Shown piece after piece: positions 1 to 7,914 of a stretch of DNA of 64,000 nt. Each line of letters begins with the position of its first letter. Position 1 is the stretch's first letter. The position numbers and the translations under genes are program-made. Source of the DNA: Vagococcus hydrophili (GTDB taxonomy: Bacteria > Bacillota > Bacilli > Lactobacillales > Vagococcaceae); assembly GCF_011304195.1 (NCBI RefSeq), contig NZ_CP049887.1:2790001-2854000 (forward strand). The letters are read 5' to 3'. The notes beneath the pieces are model-generated. The model ran no database searches. It was not told the origin of the DNA and saw only the letters and a program-made list of their open reading frames with translations.

Positions 1-1
1 T

Positions 2-2221
2 ATTGTAGTAAACGCTCGACAAAATAACTTGAAAAACATTTCTTTACGCATCCCTAAGCACCAACTAACCGTTTTTACTGGTGTTTCTGGATCCGGGAAA
101 TCTTCTCTTGTTTTTGAAACATTAGCAACTGAGGCTAATCGTCAACTTTACAGCTCATTTAGTGCCTATATCAGAAACAAGTTACCTCATCATGAAAAAC
201 CTGAATTTGAATCCGTTCAAAATTTAACCACAACAATCATTGTTGACCAAAAGCCGATTCAAGGTAATTCTAGATCAACCGTTGGAACAATGACTGATAT
301 TCATCCGATGTTACGACTTTTATATTCTCGTTACGCAAGCCCTAGCATCGGTTTATCAAATGCATTTTCTTTTAATGACCCTACTGGTATGTGTTCTACT
401 TGCCAAGGGCTGGGAACTACGACAACAATTAATTACGACCGACTACTTAATAAAGAAAAAAATTTAGCAGACGGTGGGATTCAATTCACACCTCTAACCA
501 ATAGTTCTTGGCAATTTAATATTTATCTCAACTCTAGTTATATTGATAAAAATAAGAAATTAAAGGATTATTCAGAAGAAGAAATGAACTATCTATTATA
601 TGGAAATAAAGACATTGAAGAACATGTGGTTGTTTCAGACACTGGTAAAGTTAAGTATGAAGCTTTAATCCCACGATTAGAGCGATTATTTATAAAGAAG
701 GACTTAAATTCTAGTAACAAATCAGTAAAAGAAGCGGTTGAATCGATCACCTCTTCCTCACCCTGTACTCACTGTGATGGGACTCGCTTAAATGATTTAG
801 CTCGTTCTGCTAAAATAAATGATCTTTCCATTACAGATTTATCGAGTATGGAGCTTTCTGAGTTGGTTCCCACCTTAAGAGAGATGAAAAATATTGATAT
901 TATTCCTTCAATTATTGAACCCATTGAACGAATTGTTCATATTGGTTTAGGGTATCTTTCCTTGGATAGAGCAACGCCTAGTCTTTCTGGTGGTGAAGGA
1001 CAACGCCTTAAGATGATTCGATACTTAGGTAGTAGTTTAACAGATATGACTTATGTTTTTGATGAACCTAGTATTGGTCTTCATCCTCGTGACGTTCATC
1101 GTTTAAACGAGATGCTTCTTAGTTTGAGAGACATGGGTAATACAGTTTTAGTTGTGGAACATGATCCAGATGTGATTAAAATTGCCGATCATATTATCGA
1201 CATGGGACCTTTTGCCGGCAGACATGGTGGCGAAGTGACGTTTACTGGAACGTATCAGGAGCTTTTAGATGGTGACACATTAACAGGTCGTGCTTTAAAT
1301 CAAGAAATAACCTTTAAGGAACAAACCAGAATACCAACAGAGTTCTTCCCTATCAAAAATGCCTCAACTCACAACTTGAAAGGAATAGATGTGGCTATCC
1401 CGAAAGGAATTTTAACCGCAGTCACTGGTGTCGCTGGTTCTGGAAAAAGTTCACTAATTGCTGGAGAGTTTCTAGCACATTATCCAGAAGCCATCGTGGT
1501 GAATCAAAAACCGATTGGTCGGAGTTCCCGGGCAACGATTACTACCTACACTGGTATTTTTGATGATATTAGAGACTTGTTTGCCAAAGAAAATAAAGTT
1601 AATAAAAGCTTATTTAGTTTTAATTCAAAAGGTGCTTGTCCTAAATGTAAGGGAACAGGAGAAATAAAAATGGATATGGCATTCATGGATCCGGTCACCG
1701 TTATTTGTGAAAGTTGTGGAGGTCAAAGGTATAATGAAGAAAGTTTATCTTTTGAATTTAGACAGAAAAAGATTACTGATATACTTTCTATGACCGTTGA
1801 AGAAAGTATTGATTTCTTTGAAGGTTTTTCTTTCCATAAAAAACTTCTTACCTTAATGGAAGTTGGGCTCGGCTATATCTCCTTAGGTCAGCCATTATCC
1901 ACTTTATCTGGTGGTGAATTACAACGGATTAAATTAGCCACACAACTAGATAAAACAGGAGCTATTTATATTTTAGATGAACCAACTACTGGTCTTCATA
2001 AATCAGATATTGAAAAATTAGTGGCTATCTTTAATCGGTTAGTCGATCTTGGTAATACAGTGATTATCATTGAGCATAACACTGATATGATGAAACTCTC
2101 TGATTGGTTAATTGATATCGGTCCCGAAGCAGGACGACACGGCGGTGAGTTAATTTATTCTGGCATACCAAAACAAATCCTTAACGAACCCAATTCATTA
2201 ACGGGACTAGCACTTAAATAA
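2..2221 (+). CDS. UvrA-like ABC ATPase (short UvrA2 type), 5' end outside window
   Basis: This is an excinuclease-type ABC ATPase with two nucleotide-binding halves. Counting from the TTG at 29, Walker A motifs lie near residues 18-26 (GVSGSGKSS) and 466 (GVAGSGKSS). Signature motifs LSGGEGQR and LSGGELQR lie near 317 and 626. Zinc-finger cysteine pairs lie near 121, 245, 536 and 560. The reading frame stays open to the left edge and gives IVVNARQNNLKN before the TTG, the usual UvrA N-terminal motif, so the TTG is an internal Leu codon and the true start lies outside. The protein passes directly from the STVGT motif to the first zinc module, so the UvrB-binding insertion of canonical UvrA (about 940 residues) is absent. 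That is typical of UvrA2-type paralogues linked to drug or DNA-damage tolerance. The function of this copy is inferred. Confidence 0.9.
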   Translation: MVVNARQNNLKNISLRIPKHQLTVFTGVSGSGKSSLVFETLATEANRQLYSSFSAYIRNKLPHHEKPEFESVQNLTTTIIVDQKPIQGNSRSTVGTMTDIHPMLRLLYSRYASPSIGLSNAFSFNDPTGMCSTCQGLGTTTTINYDRLLNKEKNLADGGIQFTPLTNSSWQFNIYLNSSYIDKNKKLKDYSEEEMNYLLYGNKDIEEHVVVSDTGKVKYEALIPRLERLFIKKDLNSSNKSVKEAVESITSSSPCTHCDGTRLNDLARSAKINDLSITDLSSMELSELVPTLREMKNIDIIPSIIEPIERIVHIGLGYLSLDRATPSLSGGEGQRLKMIRYLGSSLTDMTYVFDEPSIGLHPRDVHRLNEMLLSLRDMGNTVLVVEHDPDVIKIADHIIDMGPFAGRHGGEVTFTGTYQELLDGDTLTGRALNQEITFKEQTRIPTEFFPIKNASTHNLKGIDVAIPKGILTAVTGVAGSGKSSLIAGEFLAHYPEAIVVNQKPIGRSSRATITTYTGIFDDIRDLFAKENKVNKSLFSFNSKGACPKCKGTGEIKMDMAFMDPVTVICESCGGQRYNEESLSFEFRQKKITDILSMTVEESIDFFEGFSFHKKLLTLMEVGLGYISLGQPLSTLSGGELQRIKLATQLDKTGAIYILDEPTTGLHKSDIEKLVAIFNRLVDLGNTVIIIEHNTDMMKLSDWLIDIGPEAGRHGGELIYSGIPKQILNEPNSLTGLALK

Positions 2222-2222
2222 C

Positions 2223-2260
2223 GTGATGAAAAAGGCGTTTAGCTCTGAGCAATTGAAGGA
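2223..2260 (+). repeat. Solo A arm of the 123-bp hairpin repeat family (n=0)
   Basis: The sequence starts GTGATGAAAAAGGCG one base after the stop codon of the UvrA-like gene and runs through the small CTC...GAAG hairpin of the A arm. No B arm follows. A bidirectional terminator begins 12 nt later. Compare the arrays near 15.0, 25.6, 28.6, 39.1, 46.4 and 52.7 kb. Confidence 0.75.
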
Positions 2261-2271
2261 TACATCTATAT

Positions 2272-2316
2272 AAAGAAAGAGAAACTGAAAATATTTCATT
2301 CAGTTTCTCTTTCTTT
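2272..2316. terminator. Bidirectional intrinsic terminator between convergent genes
   Basis: An 18-bp perfect stem (2272-2289 with 2299-2316) with a 9-nt loop is followed by a T run on the + strand. It lies between the UvrA-like gene (+) and the lipoprotein gene (-). Confidence 0.85.
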
Positions 2317-2318
2317 TT

Positions 2319-2750
2319 TTACTTCACTAAACTAATTCTCTTAATAGAATTCCCTGCTACTTGTGGTGGAATTGAATAAGTCATCGCAGTTGGTGTTTCA
2401 AGTTCAAATTCAATCTCAGAACCCACTTCAAAGTCTTCTGGTTTCATGTCTTTATCGAAGATGTTCATATCTGCTAAAAGAACAACACCATTAGCATTCA
2501 TCATATCTGCTAATTTTTCTTCATCTTTAATCGCTGTTACTTTTTCAAAACTCATAATAATCGTATCTTCATCAATAATCGGTGTTTCTGATAATTTACC
2601 TTTAAATGTCGCACTACCTATCTTCATTTCCTTTTGAGTCGTCTCCACTGTTTCTTTCGTTTCATTTGTTTTTAATTCTTCTTTTTTTGAACATGCACTT
2701 AGAGTAAGCGCTATAAAAAGTGTGCTTAGTAAAACTAATCTTTTTTTCAT
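2319..2750 (-). CDS. Small predicted lipoprotein of unknown function
   Basis: A 143-residue protein with a Lys-rich start, a hydrophobic segment and a lipobox (LSAC, Cys about residue 20). It should therefore be lipid-anchored on the outer face of the membrane. A charged linker rich in Lys, Glu and Thr follows, then a domain of about 100 residues that I cannot assign to a family. The ATG at 2750 is preferred because AGGTG lies at good spacing; a GTG three codons upstream (2759) is possible. The gene stands alone, converging on the UvrA-like gene and sharing its terminator. The lipoprotein call is firm and the function unknown. Confidence 0.8.
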   Translation of the reverse strand: MKKRLVLLSTLFIALTLSACSKKEELKTNETKETVETTQKEMKIGSATFKGKLSETPIIDEDTIIMSFEKVTAIKDEEKLADMMNANGVVLLADMNIFDKDMKPEDFEVGSEIEFELETPTAMTYSIPPQVAGNSIKRISLVK

Positions 2751-2835
2751 CCAATTCACCTAATTTCTATTTTATACCTCTATTTTAAATTAAAAAACTG
2801 CGGGCGTAAATCATTACCTTAGTGATTTAATAAAA

Positions 2836-2863
2836 AAAGCTTAGTCAAAATTGACTAAGCTTT
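2836..2863 (-). terminator. Intrinsic terminator of rpsP-khpA overlapping the khpA stop codon
   Basis: A perfect 13-bp stem (2836-2848 with 2851-2863) is followed on the minus strand by a T run. The TAG stop codon of khpA (2855-2857) lies inside the stem. Confidence 0.85.
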
Positions 2864-3109
2864 CATGCTACCATCTAAAATATTTAAGCGAACCTTTTTA
2901 GGTTCATTTGTTCGTACACTATAAACGATTGTTCGAATAGCTTTAGCCACTCGTCCTTGTTTACCAATGATACGTCCAATATCCTCAGGGGCAACGGTTA
3001 GGTTGTACTCCATATATTGGTCACCTTCAGCAACTTCTAAATGGACACTTTCAGGCTGACTAACTAACGGACGGACAATGGTTAATACCAAATCTTTAAC
3101 ATCAGTCAT
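2855..3109 (-). CDS. khpA: KH-domain RNA-binding protein KhpA (YlqC)
   Basis: An 84-residue single KH-domain protein with the GxxG RNA-contact loop seen as IGKQGR near residues 48-53. KhpA of Gram-positive bacteria binds RNA, usually as a heterodimer with KhpB/Jag, and affects cell division and elongation. It lies 13 nt downstream of rpsP in the order usual for Firmicutes, so the two genes are probably one transcript from the rpsP promoter. Length and sequence are normal for the family. Confidence 0.93.
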   Translation of the reverse strand: MTDVKDLVLTIVRPLVSQPESVHLEVAEGDQYMEYNLTVAPEDIGRIIGKQGRVAKAIRTIVYSVRTNEPKKVRLNILDGSMKA

Positions 3110-3122
3110 TCAAATTCCCACC

Positions 3123-3398
3123 TTATTTTTTAGTGTATTTAGCTTCGTGATGTTTTTGCATAATTCCTTCACGAGATAAAAGGTTACGTACTGTATCAGA
3201 AGGTTGAGCACCTTTAGATAACCATCCTAAGATTTCTTCTTCTTTAACTGTAACTTGTGCAGGGTTAACTAATGGATTGTAAGTTCCTACAACTTCGATG
3301 TAACGTCCGTCACGAGGAGAACGAGAATCTGCTACTACCATACGATAAAAAGGTTTCTTTTTAGAACCCATACGTTTTAAACGAATTTTAACTGCCAT
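3123..3398 (-). CDS. rpsP: 30S ribosomal protein S16
   Basis: A 91-residue protein beginning [19 protein letters not shown], the characteristic S16 N-terminus, with the conserved YNPL segment. S16 takes part in assembly of the 30S subunit body. GGAGGTG precedes the ATG. Its own promoter lies about 45-70 nt upstream and khpA follows directly. In Bacillus the gene often sits in an ffh-rpsP-khpA cluster; here ffh is 14 kb away. Confidence 0.97.
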   Translation of the reverse strand: MAVKIRLKRMGSKKKPFYRMVVADSRSPRDGRYIEVVGTYNPLVNPAQVTVKEEEILGWLSKGAQPSDTVRNLLSREGIMQKHHEAKYTKK

Positions 3399-3440
3399 TG
3401 ATTGGCACCTCCAGATATATATTTCTTAATCACAAGAAGT

Positions 3441-3469
3441 ATCATAACAGTTTTTTTTGAGGTTGTAAA
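3441..3469 (-). promoter_or_regulatory. SigA-type promoter of rpsP-khpA
   Basis: On the minus strand TTTACA (-35, 3464-3469) and TATGAT (-10, 3441-3446) are separated by exactly 17 nt. The predicted leader is about 35 nt. Confidence 0.75.
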
Positions 3470-3495
3470 GTGTTTTTTCTTTACAGGTTAAATTT

Positions 3496-3897
3496 TTATT
3501 TATTTCTCTCTATTGGATAAGTCATTCCAGTTGTAAAAGGCTTAAATCCAAGATTTTCATAAAAATCAATTAAATGATCTTCACACATCAGTTGAGGGAA
3601 CACTCGCTGATTTTTACAATGAGTCACTAAATTTTCGATGATATCTTTCCCAATTCCTTTACGTTGATATGCTGGTAACACTCCTACTCCACAAATCAAT
3701 CCTGTAATCACACCGTCAGAGATAATTCTTCCTGTTCCAATTAACTTTTCTCCATCATAATAATATAAACTGTACCAACTGCCTTAACACATCTTCTCAA
3801 GTTCTACCTCAGATAAATTAACCCGGTTCCAACCTAACTCTTGATATAAATTAGAAACATCAACAATATCTTGATAATTATTTTTTATTTCGTACAT
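3496..3897 (-). pseudogene. GNAT acetyltransferase interrupted by one in-frame stop codon
   Basis: The open C-terminal part (3496-3711) carries the acetyl-CoA binding motif of GNAT enzymes (VLPAYQRKGIGKDI) and the final LGFKPF strand, but no N-terminal half. Reading upstream in the same frame restores it. An ATG at 3897 with GAGGTG 4-6 nt ahead opens a protein starting MYEIKNNYQDI, interrupted only by a TAA at 3784-3786 after ...LEKMC. The sequence then continues GSWYSLYYYDGEKLIGTGRII, normal GNAT strands. Full length would be about 133 residues. A single base change or a sequencing error explains it. The start lies 8 nt from the stop of the ABC ATPase gene, so it was probably co-transcribed. 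The substrate is unknown. Confidence 0.8.
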
Positions 3898-3905
3898 ACT
3901 TCACC

Positions 3906-4787
3906 TCAAAATTTCAATTTATAAGCATCTGCCAAGCTGAGATTCCCCACTGAAAACTGGATGATACCATTAGCTATCAGTTCATTTGTTGCTTGTTCTA
4001 ACAGAGTTTTATCCTCTAAACGAAGGAGTGAGTCATTTGTTGATAAATGAATGATTGGATAAGTTTCACTAAGTTTATTCATTACATTTTCTTCTAAATA
4101 AGGAATTTTTATGTAAATTGACTTATCTCCGTAACCAATTTCTTTATCTAAGTAGAGATTCATTTTGCCATTTTCAAGAAAATAAATTCGGTCTGAGTAT
4201 TTTTCTAAATTTTCTAGTAAGTGGGAGGCAATGATGATTGTCTTCCCCTCATTTTTTTTACGAACAATCACTTGAGAAATCAACTCAACATTTTTAGGAT
4301 CTAGCCCGTTCATGACTTCATCCATTAACATAATTGAGGTATCACTCATAATTTGAAGAGCAAAGCATAATCGTTGCTTCATTCCTAGTGAATAGCTGGA
4401 TACTTTCTTTTTAACATAATGGCTCATCTCAAGTTCACTAACAATATCTTCTACTGAAAGCCGCGTGATTTGCCATAATTCTTGATAGAGTTTTAAATGA
4501 TCGTATCCTGATAAATGACCATACAAATCATTTTGATCTGGCATCATAGAAATCACTTGATAAAGTTCATTCTTTTTACTGTCCTTTTTGTAGGTTTTTG
4601 AGCCATTTACAATCACTTCACCTGTTTGAGGTTTCAGATAATTCATCATCACATTGAGCATGGTGCTTTTACCTGTTCCATTTGGCGCAACTAATCCCAC
4701 CACTTCACCTGCTTTAAATAAGAAACTGATATCATCTAACACTTGAAGCTTTCCAAAATTCACTGAAATATTCTTTAATTCAATCAT
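3906..4787 (-). CDS. ABC transporter ATP-binding protein
   Basis: A 293-residue ATPase with Walker A (APNGTGKST near residue 36), a signature reading SLGMKQR, and Walker B MLMDEVMNGLDP. The LGMKQR form is usual in ATPases partnered with ABC-2 type exporters. A C-terminal region of about 80 residues follows the core, as in the CcmA/YtrB-like group. It is the third gene of an operon whose first two genes encode membrane proteins with large outside loops. An export role is likely; the substrate cannot be told from sequence. Confidence 0.9.
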   Translation of the reverse strand: MIELKNISVNFGKLQVLDDISFLFKAGEVVGLVAPNGTGKSTMLNVMMNYLKPQTGEVIVNGSKTYKKDSKKNELYQVISMMPDQNDLYGHLSGYDHLKLYQELWQITRLSVEDIVSELEMSHYVKKKVSSYSLGMKQRLCFALQIMSDTSIMLMDEVMNGLDPKNVELISQVIVRKKNEGKTIIIASHLLENLEKYSDRIYFLENGKMNLYLDKEIGYGDKSIYIKIPYLEENVMNKLSETYPIIHLSTNDSLLRLEDKTLLEQATNELIANGIIQFSVGNLSLADAYKLKF

Positions 4788-4802
4788 GTTTTACCTCCTC
4801 TT

Positions 4803-5984
4803 TTAAACAATTGATTTTTTCATTCGACTTGAGATACCTACTAAAATCAACATTACTAAGCAACTTACACTCAGCACAAGCAGTCCACTTTCATAACTTA
4901 ACTGAGTATCTGAGAAGAAAAAGCCTCGATGTCCTGACACGATTTCTCCCAACCTAATATAACTTGATGGTAAATAAGTAATGCTATGAATATCTCCATA
5001 CCCCGCACGATTATATAGTAATTCTGTAAATGGTAAACATAACAGAATCAGCAGTATAAAGTAACTGTTGTTTATCCAAATACCTAAAAATAAACTAATT
5101 AAACTGATTAATAACACAAGTAAGAATAGTAATAAAAGAAATTGCAGCATCATTTGCCACATTGGAACTGTTTTAAAAATGACATCTCCTAGTACTGCTA
5201 AATCACCTTGAAACGAGCTGATGACTGTAGGTAAATCTAGCCTACCAAATTCGCCGAAGATTCCCATACCAATGAAGCCAATCAATAAAGGAATTAAACT
5301 TAAAAAGGTTCCTATAAGGACGATAGACATTTTGGTTAAAAGCTGAGTCGCGCCAGATATTGGAAAATTTTTAGTGACAGATTTATGTTTTCTGTCTTTC
5401 GTCACAATATCCATCGAAAAGAATGCCGCTACAAGGACCATAATTAAAGGTAGTAGATAATCCATTAACCGCCTAAAGGATTGAATCGCTGTTTTTTCAT
5501 TGATTTCGTTTAAAGTAACGGATGAATCTAACTTAGCGTAGTCTGATAATTTGTAATGCATGGCTGAAGTTGCGTAATAAGCTTCTTGAGCCGCGTCAGG
5601 ATTACCATCTTTGTAATATAAAGGATTCCACTTATCCACACTAATCATGTACCAATCACTTCTAACTTTGGCAAACTCCGAATAATTTTTCTCCTCTAAC
5701 AAAGCTAATTGTTGTGCTTCACTTTCAACAATTGGTGGAAATGCATCAATCGCACTTTGTGTGTCTGGATGGGTAGCTCCTTCACGATTCACGGTTTTTA
5801 AAAATTTATCTTTCGTTGTGTAACTTGCTTCTATTTTTTCAGGGACTATTTTTTCTAAATACTCAAAATTATTTTCAATTTGGAACCAATAGAAAAATGA
5901 AATAAATAAAACTAGCAAATAAATACCAATGTTTTTATGACTTGTTATAAATTCACGCCACTCATGTTTAAAATATCCCTTCAT
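4803..5984 (-). CDS. ABC-2 type membrane permease (second of a pair)
   Basis: A 393-residue protein with one N-terminal transmembrane helix, an external region of about 140 residues, and then five or six hydrophobic helices in the C-terminal half, the usual ABC-2 exporter plan. The start is taken at 5984 (MKGYFKHEWREF) because a GGGGG Shine-Dalgarno sequence lies 7-8 nt upstream and the TAATG overlap with the preceding permease gene implies translational coupling. A longer frame to 6038 would overlap that gene by 55 nt. The ATPase gene follows after 15 nt. No family-specific function was recognised. Confidence 0.85.
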   Translation of the reverse strand: MKGYFKHEWREFITSHKNIGIYLLVLFISFFYWFQIENNFEYLEKIVPEKIEASYTTKDKFLKTVNREGATHPDTQSAIDAFPPIVESEAQQLALLEEKNYSEFAKVRSDWYMISVDKWNPLYYKDGNPDAAQEAYYATSAMHYKLSDYAKLDSSVTLNEINEKTAIQSFRRLMDYLLPLIMVLVAAFFSMDIVTKDRKHKSVTKNFPISGATQLLTKMSIVLIGTFLSLIPLLIGFIGMGIFGEFGRLDLPTVISSFQGDLAVLGDVIFKTVPMWQMMLQFLLLLFLLVLLISLISLFLGIWINNSYFILLILLCLPFTELLYNRAGYGDIHSITYLPSSYIRLGEIVSGHRGFFFSDTQLSYESGLLVLSVSCLVMLILVGISSRMKKSIV

Positions 5985-7093
5985 TAAGCACGCCCCCTTT
6001 GTCCACTTTTGTTCTGATACAGCAAAGAGGTGCCCCATAATAACACAGTAGACATCACTAACAGATAAGCTAAACCAACAACCGGATTATACAAAGCACT
6101 GTAACGACCTCCAAGATATGCCCCATCAAAAAGTTGTGTTGGAATCAAATAACTTCCTAAGTACATCGGAAAATCCTTCACTTGATTCGTTAATAACAAT
6201 GACACGCCGAAAAATGTATTTTCAATCATCAGGGTCAAATAAAAATTTTTTGTTAGTAAATTTAAACAAGCTGATAATGATAATGTAAATAAAAATACAA
6301 TGCTTAGATACAGTAAATAGGCAACAATCACTTGCCAATTTTGTAGAATTCTAAAATGAATCACTTGAATCACATTGCCAAACATTAAATCATTGGTTGG
6401 ATTTCCTATAAAAAAAGCTAACACAGCTCCTAAAATAATTGCTAGAAGAATACTACTAAACAACAATAAATAAATCGCTAAAACTTTTTTAACTAAGCGT
6501 TGACTAAAAGTATTAGGTTGCCCTTTTGTTAGAGAGGGATGTTCAAACTCATCCTCTAAAATATTCGCACTCACAAAGGAACACATGGGAAACCAAATAA
6601 ATCCTAAAATTGATAAAAACAATAATATTAAAGTGCTCACTGTTTCTGGTTTTAAAATAATTTCTTTAGGATGTTCCCGTAAATAAGTAAAGTACAGTTG
6701 ATTTTTTTGAATTATTTCTTCTTTTGGCTGAAGCAAAGCTAATTCATCTGTAAAATTAGGATCACTTCTTAAAACCTCTTGATGTTTGGTTAATTCTAAA
6801 CTAGCCTCAATATAGTTTTTAGGTTTATCAAATAAAATTCCATTTAATTGCTTGGCTAATTCCGATTTTTGTAACAAAATATTCTGATAGGCTGTACTTC
6901 CTTCTACTGCGTCTAGGCTTTCATAAAAAGAAAGAGCACCTTGAACTCTGGCACTTTCTTTTCTATTTTGCTCTTGAAAGGTTTCAAATTGATCCACATG
7001 AACAAAAATAAAAAGCCCCAACATTAGAAAAATATTCACCAACATAAACAGAATATTTATTGGTTTTTTTATGTTTTTTCTCAACTCACCCAA
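5984..7093 (-). CDS. ABC-2 type membrane permease (first of a pair), TTG start
   Basis: A protein of about 369 residues with a membrane helix near the N-terminus, an external stretch of about 120 residues, and roughly six C-terminal helices. It is a partner of the next gene rather than a copy of it. No ATG fits the frame: two consecutive TTG codons stand at 7096 and 7093. The second has AAGGTG at 7-nt spacing and is preferred. The gene heads a three-gene operon (two permeases, one ATPase). A TATAAT lies at 7129-7134 upstream. The substrate is unknown. Confidence 0.83.
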   Translation of the reverse strand: MGELRKNIKKPINILFMLVNIFLMLGLFIFVHVDQFETFQEQNRKESARVQGALSFYESLDAVEGSTAYQNILLQKSELAKQLNGILFDKPKNYIEASLELTKHQEVLRSDPNFTDELALLQPKEEIIQKNQLYFTYLREHPKEIILKPETVSTLILLFLSILGFIWFPMCSFVSANILEDEFEHPSLTKGQPNTFSQRLVKKVLAIYLLLFSSILLAIILGAVLAFFIGNPTNDLMFGNVIQVIHFRILQNWQVIVAYLLYLSIVFLFTLSLSACLNLLTKNFYLTLMIENTFFGVSLLLTNQVKDFPMYLGSYLIPTQLFDGAYLGGRYSALYNPVVGLAYLLVMSTVLLWGTSLLYQNKSGQRGRA

Positions 7094-7128
7094 CAAACAT
7101 CACCTTCTAATCTTTCTATTTTGTTATT

Positions 7129-7134
7129 ATTATA
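7129..7134 (-). promoter_or_regulatory. Possible -10 element of the ABC-2 operon
   Basis: TATAAT on the minus strand about 30 nt upstream of the first permease gene. No good -35 hexamer is seen at 17 nt, so support is limited to this element and its position. Confidence 0.4.
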
Positions 7135-7198
7135 TCATTAATTTTTAATAAAAAACCACTTATGAATATCTTTTCACAAGTAACGTTAATTAAATAAA

Positions 7199-7226
7199 AA
7201 GAAGAGAACAATTACGTCCTCCTCTT
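7199..7226 (-). terminator. Intrinsic terminator after kdpE
   Basis: On the minus strand an 11-bp stem with two G-U pairs (7216-7226 with 7199-7209) and a 6-nt loop is followed by a T run. It overlaps the kdpE stop codon. Confidence 0.7.
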
Positions 7227-7911
7227 ACTCAGTCAATTCATTCATTCGATATCCCACACCAATTTCTGTTTGAATAAAAATTGGTTCAACGGGGTTCTTT
7301 TCTATTTTTTTGCGTAGGTTCGACATATTCACTCGTAACGTTAAGCTACTCATACTTCCTAATCCCCAAACTGCTTTTGTTAGAAAATCATGAGTTAAAA
7401 CTTTTCCCATATTTTCCATCATAATTTTTAGCAGTAGATATTCGTTTTTAGTTAAATGAATCAGCTCTTCTTCTAGTTTCACTTGATGTTTTTCTATATC
7501 AAGCGCCAATTTACCATTTATTAAAACCACCGTTTCCATTTCTAAGGCGTTCTTTTTAAAATGACGATTAGCAGTTCTAATTCGAGCAAGGAGCTCATTA
7601 CTCCCAAAAGGTTTGGTTAAGTAATCATCTGCATCTAAATCTAGGGCTTGAACTTTTGATTGTTCATCAGACCTTGCAGATATCACAATAATTGGAATAG
7701 GACTTTCTTCTCTAAATTCTTTCAAGAACAACATCCCATCTTTATCTGGTAATCCTAAATCCAATAAAATTAACTCAATCGGATGAGTTCTTAAGTACAT
7801 CTCCGCTTGACTAACAGATTCAGCATGAAGGACCTCATATCCTTCACCTTTAAGCAAGGGCAGCAAAAAATTAACAATACTTTGATCATCTTCAACTAAT
7901 AAAATTTGCAT
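7225..7911 (-). CDS. kdpE: KdpE response regulator
   Basis: A 228-residue OmpR/PhoB-type regulator with a receiver domain (phospho-acceptor Asp51 in LILLDLGLPDKDG) and a C-terminal winged helix ending VGVGYRMNE. It directly follows kdpD (3-nt gap) at the end of kdpFABCDE, so it is the partner that activates kdp expression when potassium is scarce or turgor falls. Its distance from the downstream ABC operon and the terminator argue that the latter is a separate unit. Confidence 0.93.
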   Translation of the reverse strand: MQILLVEDDQSIVNFLLPLLKGEGYEVLHAESVSQAEMYLRTHPIELILLDLGLPDKDGMLFLKEFREESPIPIIVISARSDEQSKVQALDLDADDYLTKPFGSNELLARIRTANRHFKKNALEMETVVLINGKLALDIEKHQVKLEEELIHLTKNEYLLLKIMMENMGKVLTHDFLTKAVWGLGSMSSLTLRVNMSNLRKKIEKNPVEPIFIQTEIGVGYRMNELTE

Positions 7912-7914
7912 AAA

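Noticed and set aside
3496-3711. Complete 71-residue acetyltransferase
   Set aside because: It has only the C-terminal half of the GNAT fold; the missing half is present upstream in the same frame beyond one stop codon.
5985-6038. 18-residue N-terminal extension of the second ABC-2 permease
   Set aside because: It lies wholly within the preceding permease gene and lacks a Shine-Dalgarno; the TAATG-coupled ATG at 5984 has one.
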